The translations under genes were made by a program, and so were the position numbers. The notes under the pieces were generated by a model, which was not told where the DNA came from, made no database searches, and saw only the letters and a list, made by a program, of their open reading frames with translations. Of a stretch of DNA of 64,000 nt, positions 44,221 through 53,676 are shown in pieces. Position 1 is the first letter of the stretch, and the number at the start of each line of letters is the position of its first letter. This DNA comes from Streptomyces cynarae (GTDB taxonomy: Bacteria > Actinomycetota > Actinomycetes > Streptomycetales > Streptomycetaceae). Location of the stretch: contig NZ_CP106793.1 of assembly GCF_025642135.1 (NCBI RefSeq), forward strand, positions 8,276,001 to 8,340,000. The letters run 5' to 3'.

Positions 44221-44898
44221 ATGCGAGTGCTGGTGATCGAGGACGGACGGGGACTCGCCGCGGCGATCGCTCACGGGCTCGCCGAGGAGGGCTTCGTCAC
44301 CCGTGTCGTACACGACGGCGTCGACGGCCTGTGGCGGGCCGTCCACGAGCCGTACGACGTGATCCTGCTCGACCTCATGCTGCCCGGCATCTCCGGATAC
44401 GAAGTGCTGAAGCGGCTGCGGGCCGCCAGTGTGTGGACCCCCGTCCTCGTCCTGAGCGCGAAGGACGGCGAGTACGACGAGGCGGACGCCCTCGACCTCG
44501 GAGCCGACGACTACCTGAGCAAACCGTTCTCGTACGTCGTGCTGGTCGCCCGGCTGCGGGCCCTGCTGCGGCGCGGGGCGCCCGCCCGGCCCGCCGTGCT
44601 CGCGGCCGGCGACCTGGCCCTGGACCCCGCGCGCCGCCACTGCCGCCGTGCGGGCCGGGAGATCACCCTGACCGCACGCGAGTTCACGCTGCTGGAGTTC
44701 CTGCTCCGGCACCCCGACGAAGTGATCAGCAAGACGGACATCCTCGACCACGTCTGGGACGACAACTTCGACGGCGACACCAACATCGTCGAGGTCTACA
44801 TCGGCTATCTGCGGCGCAAGATCGACACCCCCTTCGGCCGCCGGACCATCGAGACGGTCCGCGGGGCCGGCTACCGGCTGCACGCCACCGGGATCTGA
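44221..44898 (+). CDS. OmpR/PhoB-type response regulator
   Basis: 225 residues. Receiver domain: LVIEDGRGLA (acidic pair Glu-Asp), phospho-acceptor Asp at about 51 (ILLDLMLPG), Ser/Thr and Lys in VLSAKDGEYDEADALDLGADDYLSKPF. C-terminal winged helix: EITLTAREFTLLEFLLRHP, NIVEVYIGYLRRKID and TVRGAGYRL. ATG 44221 is used; the preceding GGAGGAGAGG is a good ribosome site. It pairs with the histidine kinase 53 bp downstream and probably controls the divergent Asp-rich peptide gene. Confidence 0.92.
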   Translation: MRVLVIEDGRGLAAAIAHGLAEEGFVTRVVHDGVDGLWRAVHEPYDVILLDLMLPGISGYEVLKRLRAASVWTPVLVLSAKDGEYDEADALDLGADDYLSKPFSYVVLVARLRALLRRGAPARPAVLAAGDLALDPARRHCRRAGREITLTAREFTLLEFLLRHPDEVISKTDILDHVWDDNFDGDTNIVEVYIGYLRRKIDTPFGRRTIETVRGAGYRLHATGI

Positions 44899-44951
44899 CC
44901 GGGCGCCTCCCCGTCTCCGCGTGGTGTGCCCGGCGCTCCCTGCGCCTGAGG

Positions 44952-46264
44952 ATGACCGCCGCGGCCGCCCTGATAATTTCGGGGGCCCTGGTCGGCGCGG
45001 CCCGTCTGCTCGTGGTCTGGCTGCGCACGAGCCTCCTCACGGGCCTCGACCAGACCGCGCTCGAGCGGGCGCAGGTCATCGCCGCCGGCGTCGACACCGA
45101 CAGCCTCGCCCGTGTCCTGCCGGCCTCCGGCAGCGGCGACACCGCCGTCCAGGTCGTCGACGCCCGGCGCGCGGTGCGCTCCAGCTCCGCCAGCCCGGAG
45201 GGCCGGCCCGCGCTGTTCACCTTCCGCCCGTCCTCCTCCGGCACGGCCCACACGGTGCGTGGACTGCCCCTGAGCGAAGACGGAACCTGGCGCGCGGTCG
45301 CCCTCGAGGCCGGGCACGACGACCCGCTCACCGTGTACGTCGCGGTGCCCACCGCGGCCGTCGACCAGAACCTCGCCCAGCTCACCGTGGGCCTCGCCAT
45401 CACCGTGCCGCCGGCCGTCGCCCTGCTCACCGGTGTCTGCTGGCTGTTCACCGGCCGGGCGCTGCGCCCCGTGCAGGCCCTGCGCGCCCAGACGGCCGAG
45501 ATCACCGCCTGCGACCTGGGCGGCCGCCTCGACCCGCCGCCGAGGACGTCCTGGGCAGGCTCGCGCGGACCCTCAACGACCTGCTGGCCCGGCTGGACGT
45601 CGCCACCCGGCGGCAACGGCAGTTCATCGCGGACGCCGCGCACGAGTTGCGCTCCCCGCTGAGCAGTCTGCACACCCAACTGGAGGTGGCCGTCCGGCAT
45701 CCCGGCTCGGCCGACCGGGCCACCCGCGGACCTGCCCTCGTCGAGGAGAGCGAGCGGCTGTCCCGGCTCGTCGACGACCTGGTACGGCTGGCCCGCCTGG
45801 ACGCCCCGCCCCGGCTGTGCATGCGCCCCGTGGACCTGGACGAGATCGTCTTCCGCGAGGTCCGCCACGCCCGCCGGCACGCCTCCGTGGTCTTCGACCA
45901 GGGCGCCGTCAGTGCGGCCCGGGTGTACGGCGACGGGGACGCCCTGGCCCGGGTCGTGCGCAATCTGCTCGACAACGCCATCCGGTACGCCGACCGACGG
46001 ATCGAGGTCAGCCTGGGCGTCCGCGACCGCGCCGCGCACCTGGTGGTCGCCGACGACGGCCCCGGCATCCCGGTGGCCGACCGCCGACGTGTCTTCGACC
46101 GCTTCACCCGCCTGGACGGGGCCCGCGCCCGGGGCACCGGCGGAAGCGGCCTCGGTCTCGCGATCGTCCGCGACCTCGTCGTCGTCCACCACGGCCGCAT
46201 CGGCATCGAGGACAACGCCCCCGGAGCCCGCATCGTGGTCCGCATCCCGGCGACCGACCACTGA
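44952..46264 (+). CDS. Sensor histidine kinase partner; one frameshift
   Basis: About 438 residues repaired. One membrane span at the start (TAAAALIISGALVGAARLLVVWL), an outer sensor region of about 130 residues, second span (LAITVPPAVALLTGVCWLF), HAMP region, then HisKA with the phospho-accepting His in FIADAAHELRSPLSSLH, N-box VVRNLLDNAIRYA, G1 VVADDGPGIP, F-box and GTGGSGLGLAIVRDLV. One base is lost near 45532-45541, just after the HAMP region (GGRLDPP|AEDVLGRL). The start is uncertain: no good site; ATG 44952 is the first in-frame Met. Confidence 0.85.
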
Positions 46265-46428
46265 CCGGCCGGCTGGTCCCCGGCCTCAGGCCGCCGCACG
46301 CTCCGGTCCCGGCCAAAGCGCCGCCTGGCCCGCTGTGCCGTCGAGACCGCTCGACGCCCCGGCCACCTCACCCGTGCCCGAAGCCCGGGACGGTCCTGCG
46401 GTGCCATCGCTGCCTGTACCTGATACTT

Positions 46429-46446
46429 CACTGTTTCGTCACAGTG
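46429..46446. promoter_or_regulatory. Dyad upstream of the L,D-transpeptidase gene
   Basis: CACTGT-TTCGTC-ACAGTG, perfect 6-bp arms, about 80 bp before the start. Could be an operator or the end of the kinase transcript; no regulator can be assigned. Confidence 0.4.
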
Positions 46447-46526
46447 TGAGCCGCACCACAACCGAGCGACCCTCACGCCGGTCTAGCGTGCAAAGACCGC
46501 AGAACACGTGGAAGGGAAGGCCCGGC

Positions 46527-47222
46527 ATGGGGGACATACGCAGGCGGGGGGCCGTCGCGCTCGGAATCACGGGGTTGGTGGCGCCGCTCACGCTCGCGCT
46601 CACCAGCGCGCCCGCCGAGGCGGCGAGCTGCACCACGCAGACCGGTCCGTACCAGAAGCAGGTGGAGAAGTTCCTCGGCCGCCCGGTCGACGGCAGGCAG
46701 TCGGCCGCCGACTGCAAGGCCGTCCAGGCCTTCCAGAACAAGCACGGCATCACACCCGCCATCGGCTACGCCGGGCCCGTCACCTGGGGCGTGATGGACC
46801 TGATGAACAAGCAGAAGGCCGTCGGCAGGAACCCCAACAAGGACGGCAAGTGCCCGGTCAACAAGGGCCGCATCGCCTGCGTCAACCTGACGCTCCAGCT
46901 CAGCTGGATCCAGGACGGCAGCCGCCTCGTCTACGGACCGGTGCCCGTGCGCACAGGGCGCAAGGGCTATGCGACCCGCACCGGCCTGAAGAAGATCTAC
47001 TGGCGGAACCTGCACCACGTCTCGACCATCTACAACGTCCCCATGCCCTACAGCCAGTTCTTCGACGGCGGGCAGGCCTTCCACTCGGTCAACCTGAGCA
47101 TGTGGAACCCGCCGGGCTCCCACGGCTGCGTCAACATGACCACGGCCGACGCCAAGAAGTACTGGTCACTGCTGAAGGTCGGCGACGACGTGTTCGTCTA
47201 CGGCCGCAAGCCGGGCACCTGA
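46527..47222 (+). CDS. Secreted L,D-transpeptidase with peptidoglycan-binding domain
   Basis: 231 residues. Signal peptide 1-33 (GAVALGITGLVAPLTLALTSAPAEA). A peptidoglycan-binding-like domain at about 40-95 (VEKFLGRPVDGRQSAADCKAVQAFQ) and an YkuD catalytic domain with His186 and the active-site motif SHGCVNM, Cys201. It cross-links peptidoglycan or attaches proteins to it outside the membrane. The gene follows the two-component system, which may control it. Confidence 0.9.
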   Translation: MGDIRRRGAVALGITGLVAPLTLALTSAPAEAASCTTQTGPYQKQVEKFLGRPVDGRQSAADCKAVQAFQNKHGITPAIGYAGPVTWGVMDLMNKQKAVGRNPNKDGKCPVNKGRIACVNLTLQLSWIQDGSRLVYGPVPVRTGRKGYATRTGLKKIYWRNLHHVSTIYNVPMPYSQFFDGGQAFHSVNLSMWNPPGSHGCVNMTTADAKKYWSLLKVGDDVFVYGRKPGT

Positions 47223-47253
47223 GACAGGCACCCGGCTCGGCCGCAGCGGTACG

Positions 47254-48456
47254 TCACACCGCCGGAGCGTCCCCGAAGTCCGGGATCTCCAGGCGGACCC
47301 CGCCCTTCAGCGCCGACTGGTGCGCGATGATCCCGGGCAGCGTGTAGCGGGCCGCGACCCAGGCGTTCACGGACGGCAGGGTGCGGGAGTTGACGGCCGT
47401 CACGAAGTCGTCCACCAGGAAGTGGTGGCTGCCCTCGTGGCCGTTGTGCAGGTTGTCGAACTCCCGCGGCAGCCGTGAGCGGTCGTGCACCGGCGCCGAA
47501 CCGGAGGTGAAGGCGGCCCGCAGCTCGGGCGCGATGTGCTGGAGCGAGGGGTCGTCAGGGGACATGGTCGGCTTGGGCTCAAGGAGCTCGGTGATGTCGT
47601 CGACCCCCTTCTTGTCCTGCCACAGGGCCACCGTGGCGAGCTGCTCCATGCTCGCCTCGGTGCCGAAGAACCTGAAACGCGACTCCCGGATGTGCGAGGG
47701 GTAGCCGACCCGACGGAACTCGTTCGTACGGAACGAGCCGCCGCCCGCCACCTCGAACAGCGCGGTGGCGTTGGAGAAGTCGTTGTCGAACTGGCTGATC
47801 TCCTTGTCGAAGACCCCGTCCCCGCGCTCGTCGCGCACCCCGATCGCGGACACGCTCACCGCATGCGTCTGCCAGGCGCCGAGCACACCGCCCACCGAGT
47901 GGGTCGGGTAGAGCAGCGGGGGATAGCTGGCGGTCGCCTTCCAGCGCTCGCCGCCGCTGTACTGGTAGGCCTCGTAGAAGCCGAGGTCCATGTCGTGCAC
48001 GTAGTCGCCCTCGGCGTAGAACAGCCGCCCGAAGGCGCCCTCGGCGATCTGGTTGCGGGCGTGCACGGTCGCCGGGTTGTACTGACTGGTCTCACCCATC
48101 ATGTAGGTCAGCCCGGTCGCCTTGACCGCGTCGATGATCGCCGCTATCTCCTCCGTGGTGATCGCCATGGGGACGGCGGAGTACACGTGCTTGCCGGCGT
48201 TCAGTCCCTGGACGACCAGGGGGCCGTGCGTCCAGCGCTGGGTGAAGATGGCGACCGCGTCGACCGCCTTGGACTCCAGCATCGCCTCGTAGGAGGGGAA
48301 GGTGCCGGCGAGGCCCTGGGCGGCGGCGAGCTGCTCGGCCCGTTCGGGCAGCAGGTCGGTGACGTAGACGTCGCTGACGCCGGGGTGGGCCTGGAACAGC
48401 GTGGCGAACTGGCCGGAGAACTGGCCGGCGCCGACGATGCCGAGCGAGAACGTCAT
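47254..48456 (-). CDS. Gfo/Idh/MocA-family oxidoreductase
   Basis: 400 residues. N-terminal NAD(P) fold GIVGAGQFSGQFATLF, then AGKHVYSAVPMAITTEE (VP replaces the usual EKP, so the catalytic Lys is missing), and EGDYVHDMDLGFY. The C-terminal half is the beta-sheet domain of the family. Members oxidise or reduce sugars; loss of EKP leaves the activity uncertain. It is downstream of broken sugar ABC-transporter fragments and divergent from a ROK regulator, an operon layout for a rare sugar. Confidence 0.87.
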   Translation of the reverse strand: MTFSLGIVGAGQFSGQFATLFQAHPGVSDVYVTDLLPERAEQLAAAQGLAGTFPSYEAMLESKAVDAVAIFTQRWTHGPLVVQGLNAGKHVYSAVPMAITTEEIAAIIDAVKATGLTYMMGETSQYNPATVHARNQIAEGAFGRLFYAEGDYVHDMDLGFYEAYQYSGGERWKATASYPPLLYPTHSVGGVLGAWQTHAVSVSAIGVRDERGDGVFDKEISQFDNDFSNATALFEVAGGGSFRTNEFRRVGYPSHIRESRFRFFGTEASMEQLATVALWQDKKGVDDITELLEPKPTMSPDDPSLQHIAPELRAAFTSGSAPVHDRSRLPREFDNLHNGHEGSHHFLVDDFVTAVNSRTLPSVNAWVAARYTLPGIIAHQSALKGGVRLEIPDFGDAPAV

Positions 48457-48470
48457 GAAATGGGTGCCCT

Positions 48471-49304
48471 TCACTGGGAGAGGATCAGGTCGATCTGGCT
48501 GTTGGTCTTGTCGAGGCCGCTCACCGCGGCGCCGTCGTAGATGTCCTGCATGGCGGGGTGCATGAGCGCGTACACGTCCGCCGCGTAGTTGGTGATCGGG
48601 TAGGTGAAGGTGGTGAAGTCCCGCTTGTCGGCGACCGGCTCGGTGAACGCCGTGACGTCGATGCCCTTCTTCTTGTAGGCCGCGACGGCGGCCCGGGTCC
48701 CGTCGGGTGTGGCGGGGAAGACGATGCCGTAGCTGCCCACCGTTTTCTGGCAGGCGTCGGAGGACAGGTACTTCACCCGCTTCAGGGCGCCCTGCTTGTT
48801 GTGGGCGTTCTTGGTGACGGAGTCGGCGAGGCCGTTCATCATGGTGGCCCGCCTGCCGGTGGGGCCGACGGGGGTGAAGGCGGTGCCGATCTTCAGGTTC
48901 TTGCAGCCGTAGTACGTCGAGATCATCCAGGCGCCGTCGAAGGCCATCGCAGCCTTGCCGGACGCCAGTTGCGCGTTGGCCGGGTTGGCGCTCTCGCTGT
49001 AGTCCGTCTGCGGCGCGAGGTAGCCATTCTCCGCCAGGCCGAAGTACCACTTGACGACCGACTGGAAGGTCTCGCTGTCGTACCGGTACTTGGTGCTCCA
49101 CCGCTCCCTGTCGGTGTAGTGCCAGCCGGCGGAGCCGGTGAAGGGGCTCCATGTCGTCTGGCCGTCGCCGTCGCCGGCGCCTCCACTGGCGAGCCCGTAC
49201 ACCTTGACGTGGTGCTTGTCGAAGCCAGGCTCGTCGCCGCGCTTGCCGTTCCGGTCGATGGTGAGGTGGGCGACGGTCTTCTCGAAGGTACCGCCGTCCT
49301 TCAC
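48471..49304 (-). pseudogene. Truncated sugar-binding protein of an ABC transporter
   Basis: 277 residues of the C-terminal part of an extracellular solute-binding protein: STKYRYDSETFQSVVKWYFGLAENGYLAP, ASGKAAMAFDGAWMISTYYG, TAFTPVGPTGRRATMMNGL and FPATPDGTRAAVAAYKKKG. No signal peptide and no N-terminal lobe, so it cannot work as a receptor. The first codon GTG overlaps the stop of a permease fragment. A deletion has fused the two. Confidence 0.85.
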
Positions 49305-49411
49305 GGGATCGCCTGGAGGCCCGCGAACAGCAGCAGCGCCGTGTAGCCGACGTGCCGCCACACGTTGATCAGCGCGATCGTGGGGATGGCCCAGCTGGAG
49401 GCGACGGTCAT
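49301..49411 (-). pseudogene. Fragment of a sugar ABC-transporter permease
   Basis: A 36-residue frame with ribosome site GGAGGG: MTVASSWAIPTIALINVW-type text, then RHVGYTALLLFAGLQAIP and stop. ALINVWRHxGYTALLxFAGLQxIP is an internal part of MalF/UgpA-like permeases. Only this piece remains, joined directly to the tail of a binding-protein gene. Confidence 0.7.
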
Positions 49412-49455
49412 CGGTGACCCTCCTTCGGTCGGCTCGTCCTCGGTGGCACTTACTT

Positions 49456-49481
49456 TTGATGCGAAACAATCGTCGCGTCAA
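49456..49481. promoter_or_regulatory. ROK operator candidate
   Basis: TTGATGCG - 10 bases - CGCGTCAA, arms matching at 7 of 8 positions, in the 163-bp region between the divergent ROK gene and the broken sugar operon. Confidence 0.45.
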
Positions 49482-49574
49482 GACTCGTGCGCCGATCTTT
49501 TGGGATGGCGTTAGTGGCGTAGAGTGCCTGTAATTAATTCCACCGCAAAAGAAATCTTGTGGGAGTCTGGTCGC

Positions 49575-50735
49575 ATGACCGCACGTGCCGCCAGCTGGCT
49601 GCCGCTGAGTCCCGGCGAGCGTGCCGTGGCGATCGAGGTGCTCGTCCACGGGCCGCTCTCGCGCGCCGACCTCGCGCGACGGCTCGACCTCTCGGCCGGC
49701 AGCCTCACCCGGCTCACCAAGCCGCTCATCGAGTCGGGTCTGCTGATCGAGGTCGCCGACGGGGGCGGTCCGGCCGAGAGCCGCCAGGGGCGCCCCTCGC
49801 AGCCCCTCGACGTCGTCGCCGAGTCCCGGACGTTCCTCGGATTCAAGATCACCGAAGAGATGGTCCACGGCGTGGTCACCACGCTCAGAAGTGACATCGT
49901 GGCCCGCCTGGAGCGCCCGCTCACCAGCCACGACCCCGTCCATGTGGCCGCGCTGCTGGCGGAGATGACCAGCGCGCTCACCGCCGAGTTCCCGACGGCG
50001 GCGGGCATCGGCATCGGCGTCGGCGGACTCGTCCAGGACCGCGCCGTGGTCGGCGAGTCCGCCTACCTGCACTGGCGCGAGGTGCCGCTGGCCCGGCTGG
50101 TGGAGGAGCGCACCGGGCTTCCGGTGGTCATCGAGAACGACGTCGCCGCGTTCGTCGAGGCCGAGACCTGGTTCGGGGCGGGGCGCGGTCTGGAGCGCTT
50201 CGTCGTCCTCACCATCGGCGCCGGCATCGGCTACGGCCTCGTCCTGGGCGGCAAGCGGGTGCCCCACGCCGAGGAGGACCGCGGCTTCGGGCGGCACTGG
50301 ATCATCAACCCCAACGGGCCGCTCACCCCGACCGGCGAGCGCGGCAGCGCGGTCTCGCTGCTGACCATCCCCAGCATCCGCTACCAGATCCGGGCCGCCA
50401 CCGGCAGCGACAAGACGTACGAGGAGATCCTCGGGCTCGCCGCCGCAGGCGAGCCGATGTGCTCCCGCGTCGTCGACGAGGCCGCGCGGGCCCTCGGCAC
50501 GCTGGTCGCCCAGATCTCCAACTTCGCGATGCCGCAGAAGATCCTGCTGGCGGGGGAGGGGGTGGGGTTGATGGACGTGGCCGGGAAGACGGTGGAGGAG
50601 GCCATCCGCGCCCAGCGGCACCCGCTGGCCGCTCCGGTCGTTCTGGAGACCAAGGTCTCCGACTTCCACGACTGGGCGCGCGGAGCGGCGGTGCTGGCGA
50701 TCCAGGTGCTCGTGCTGGGTGTCGTGGACGGATGA
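49575..50735 (+). CDS. ROK-family transcriptional regulator
   Basis: 386 residues. N-terminal winged helix: GPLSRADLARRLDLSAGSLTRLTKPLIESGLL (about 33-64). ROK domain: FLGFKITEE, IGIGVGGLVQD, ENDVAAFVEAETWFGAGRG and TIGAGIGYGLVLGG. The usual zinc motif with CGC is not present. A sugar or sugar phosphate is the likely ligand. ATG 49575 is favoured by GGGAG nine bases upstream; an upstream GTG at 49524 is possible. Divergent from the decayed sugar operon. Confidence 0.9.
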   Translation: MTARAASWLPLSPGERAVAIEVLVHGPLSRADLARRLDLSAGSLTRLTKPLIESGLLIEVADGGGPAESRQGRPSQPLDVVAESRTFLGFKITEEMVHGVVTTLRSDIVARLERPLTSHDPVHVAALLAEMTSALTAEFPTAAGIGIGVGGLVQDRAVVGESAYLHWREVPLARLVEERTGLPVVIENDVAAFVEAETWFGAGRGLERFVVLTIGAGIGYGLVLGGKRVPHAEEDRGFGRHWIINPNGPLTPTGERGSAVSLLTIPSIRYQIRAATGSDKTYEEILGLAAAGEPMCSRVVDEAARALGTLVAQISNFAMPQKILLAGEGVGLMDVAGKTVEEAIRAQRHPLAAPVVLETKVSDFHDWARGAAVLAIQVLVLGVVDG

Positions 50736-50838
50736 CGTGCCCGGCCGGGCCGGACGTGATCAGCTTCACGGTCCGGAATGCCGGGAGGTGCCTGATTGCT
50801 CACATCACCTTCACGCCGGGGCCCGTATGCTTCACGAC

Positions 50839-51015
50839 ATGTCCACCACTCCTGAACCCGTAGCGGAGCGTTCCGCCGACGAGGTCAACGAGGAGATCCG
50901 GGCACTGTGGTTCCGCAGCGGCGGGATCCTCAGCCTCGAGGAGCGGCGGGAGTACCAGCGGCTCGTCCTGGAATGGGCGGCGGCCTCCTCGCCGCGCCCG
51001 ACGAAGGCGGCCTGA
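50839..51015 (+). CDS. Small conserved hypothetical protein
   Basis: 58 residues: an acidic start, AERSADEVNEEIRALWFRSGG, then a helix LSLEERREYQRLVLEWAAA. No signal or membrane span. Similar short proteins occur in many Streptomyces as far as I recall, with no known role. An in-frame ATG at 50827 adds four residues; neither has a clear ribosome site. Confidence 0.6.
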   Translation: MSTTPEPVAERSADEVNEEIRALWFRSGGILSLEERREYQRLVLEWAAASSPRPTKAA

Positions 51016-51137
51016 CCGCCCGCCCGGCCACCTCCCGCGTTGCGACCACCGCCGGCGGCGGCGGCTCGGCATATGCGCGGCAGGCCCGGTTTCCTCCGGC
51101 ACCCGCAGCACCCTGGAGCGGACAGCGACTCGGCCGC

Positions 51138-52535
51138 TCAGCCCCAGGTCCCCGCGTACGCCCGGCGATAGGCGTTCCGTTCCTGTTCCGACCGGATGTA
51201 GCGCGTGGCCACCAGCGCGACCAGGCTGCCCGCGATGACCAGCAGACCGGGCCCGACGTTCCGCGGGTCGGTGAGCCGCGACACGATTCCGCCCGCCGCC
51301 CCTCCGGCACCGACCTCCTGGACCGCGCCCGGCGCCGCCGACCCGGGCGCGATCGCCGCACCCTGAGACGCCGAGAGGGACGGCGCCGGAGCGGCGGAGG
51401 CCCCGGCGCTCGCACCGCCCGGTGCCTGGCCCTGCCCCGTCAGCTGGACCCCGAGAGCGGTCATCGCCTTCGTCACCGGCTGGAAGAACGTCGTACCGCC
51501 CGCCTGGCAGTCCCCGCTGCCGCCCGAGGTCACGCCGAGCGCGATGCCTTCCGAGAACAACGGGCCGCCGCTGTCGCCCGGTTCGGCGCACACCGTGGTC
51601 TGGATGAGACCGGTGACCGAGCCCTCCGGGTAGTTCACCGTCGCGTTGAGCGCGGTGACCTCGCCGTCGTGCAGACCGCTGGTGCTGCCGCTGCGGAACA
51701 CCTTCTCACCCACCACCGGGTCCCCGGCCGCCGTGATGCGCACCCCGCGCCCGCCCCCGATGGCCACGACGTTCTCCCCGGGCGTCGCCTGCCCGTTCTC
51801 GTACCGGATGAGAGAGAAGTCGCCGTCCCCGGGGAACTCCGAGGTGACGGTCCGGCCCAGTTGCGTCCGGCCCGTGTTGTCGGAGAACCAGAGCGTGCCG
51901 CCCGGGCCGCAGTGCCCGGCGGTCAGGATGAACTGGGTCCGCCCGTTGGTCACGTTGAAGCCCGCGGAACAGCGGCCGCTGGTCGAGAAGATCGGCTGGG
52001 CGCCGGCCACCCGGGTCGTGAACCGTCCCTGGCTGCGCTCCATCCGGACGAAGTCCCCGATGCCGTGGGCGAGTTTCGTCATACGGGACCAGTCGGACAC
52101 GGAGACCGTGCGGTCGGCCTGCACCACGACCTGGTTGGTCCGGTAGTCAACGGACCAGGCGGTGCCCGCCACCCTGGGGGCGGAACTCAGCGTCTTCGTG
52201 GCCGACTTCAGCTGCTCCATGCTGTGCCGCACCATCTTGGCCCGGGCCCCGGCCGCCGTGACCGCGTCCGCCGCGGCCCTGTCCGTCACCGCGACCACGG
52301 GCTTCCCGTCGGAGGCGACCCAGCTGCCCGCCGTCCGGGAGGTGCCGAGCCGGGACACCAGTTGGGAGCCCGTCCGTGAAGCGGTCATGGCGGACGTGCC
52401 CGTGCTGAAGGGGGTCTGCGCGCCGGACGGTTCGCTCGCCAGTGCCTGGGTGACCATCAGACCGCCCAGGAGCAGTCCGCCGACGGCCGCGATGCGAGCC
52501 CCCCGCCGGACGATCCGTCGTCGTGCATGCCTCAT
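51138..52535 (-). CDS. Membrane-anchored S1-family serine protease
   Basis: 465 residues. Signal peptide about 1-34, prodomain to about 180, catalytic domain with His208 (TAGHC), Asp239 (GDGDFSL) and Ser322 (GDSGGP). An Ala/Ser/Gly linker follows, then a C-terminal membrane span (GLLVIAGSLVALVATRYI) and a short charged tail, so the enzyme stays on the cell surface. It resembles the protease at 5986 in the pro and catalytic parts (shared GTAWSVD, ADRTV, FPG-DGDFSL and SGSTSGLHDG-type motifs) but differs in its end. Promoter region not evident. Confidence 0.9.
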   Translation of the reverse strand: MRHARRRIVRRGARIAAVGGLLLGGLMVTQALASEPSGAQTPFSTGTSAMTASRTGSQLVSRLGTSRTAGSWVASDGKPVVAVTDRAAADAVTAAGARAKMVRHSMEQLKSATKTLSSAPRVAGTAWSVDYRTNQVVVQADRTVSVSDWSRMTKLAHGIGDFVRMERSQGRFTTRVAGAQPIFSTSGRCSAGFNVTNGRTQFILTAGHCGPGGTLWFSDNTGRTQLGRTVTSEFPGDGDFSLIRYENGQATPGENVVAIGGGRGVRITAAGDPVVGEKVFRSGSTSGLHDGEVTALNATVNYPEGSVTGLIQTTVCAEPGDSGGPLFSEGIALGVTSGGSGDCQAGGTTFFQPVTKAMTALGVQLTGQGQAPGGASAGASAAPAPSLSASQGAAIAPGSAAPGAVQEVGAGGAAGGIVSRLTDPRNVGPGLLVIAGSLVALVATRYIRSEQERNAYRRAYAGTWG

Positions 52536-52701
52536 CCATGGCTCCCGAACCCGAACAGCACGGCGTCACCACCGCGGGGCACTCCGGTCGTCGCGCGCCC
52601 TCACTCCATACGTGCGCACGCGCCCGGGTGTTCACCGACGCGCCGCGGAAGTCACGCCGTCGGCCGGGCGTCGCCGGGCAGGCGCGAGCGGACGAAAGAC
52701 C

Positions 52702-53676
52702 CTAGGAGTGCCGCAGCGAGACACCGCTGCGCTCGTCCCCCCACAGCGAGTCACCGTCGACGTACGGGCGCAGCAGCGCGGTCAGCCCCGGGTCGCCGCG
52801 CCCGTTCAGCTCGTCGGAGGCGATCTTTCGGGCGATCCCCGCGAGGAAGTCGGCGAGCTGCACCCGCGCATCGAGCCGGGAGTCGACGAGCCGGAACCCG
52901 AAGAGTCCCGTGGCCTCCTTGAGCCAGGCGATGCGCTGCGCGGTGAGCACGTTCTGCTCGTCGTGCACGAGCGCCACCTGGTGCCCGCCCGCTCCCCAGT
53001 ACGCCGCGGTGCGCACGAGGGCCGGCAACAGGGGGTTGAGCGCCGGAACGAGCGCGGGCCCGTCGGCGATCCGCGCCCGGTACGCCCGCGCCCTCTCCCG
53101 AGCCCCGGCCAGCAGCGCGAGGGTCTCGCCCGCGTCGCCCCGCGGACGGGCCCGGAGCAGGTCCTCGACGAGGAGGAAGAAGGAGTCGACGGGAGCCTCC
53201 GGCTGCCCGTTGCCCCTGGCCCGCATCAGATCGTTGGACGCCTCCAGAAAGCGCCGCCACGGCTCGTCCCCGAAGCGCTCACGCCCGGTGCGGAAGAGGG
53301 CGAGGGCGGGTGCGGGATCGCCGAGCAGCAGGTCCACCACACGGTCGACCACGAAGAACGACTTCTCCACGAGCAGCACATGGGCGTGCCCGTGCAGCGG
53401 CCCCGAGGCGCCGAGAAACCATTCCAGCACCGCGCGGTGCTTCTCCCGCAGCAGATGGGCGGCCTTGTACTCCTCCGCCGGCGAGCGGATGCGGTCCCGG
53501 ATCTCCTGGACGTGCGCGGCAGCCGAGGGGAGAGGCAGATGCACACTGGCGTGCGCGAACACGTCGGTGTTCCCGCTGGTGAGGTTCTCTCCGTCCGATC
53601 CCGACTCGTCGCAGGCCACCTCCAGCAGTCGTCCCGCGGTCGGCGCGCGGACCGTACTCTCACGATGCCGGCTCAC
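52702..53676 (-). CDS. DUF3800-like hypothetical protein
   Basis: 324 residues. The N-terminal VACDESGSDGENLTSGNTDVF is like the acidic first strand (DESG) of DUF3800 proteins, and the C-terminal QVALVHDEQNVLTAQRIAW and DSRLDARVQLADFLAGIARK match its later acidic positions (E and D), as in an RNase H-like fold. Some DUF3800 proteins are linked with phage defence or mobile DNA, but most have no known role. GTG start. No mobile genes adjoin it. Confidence 0.7.
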   Translation of the reverse strand: MSRHRESTVRAPTAGRLLEVACDESGSDGENLTSGNTDVFAHASVHLPLPSAAAHVQEIRDRIRSPAEEYKAAHLLREKHRAVLEWFLGASGPLHGHAHVLLVEKSFFVVDRVVDLLLGDPAPALALFRTGRERFGDEPWRRFLEASNDLMRARGNGQPEAPVDSFFLLVEDLLRARPRGDAGETLALLAGARERARAYRARIADGPALVPALNPLLPALVRTAAYWGAGGHQVALVHDEQNVLTAQRIAWLKEATGLFGFRLVDSRLDARVQLADFLAGIARKIASDELNGRGDPGLTALLRPYVDGDSLWGDERSGVSLRHS

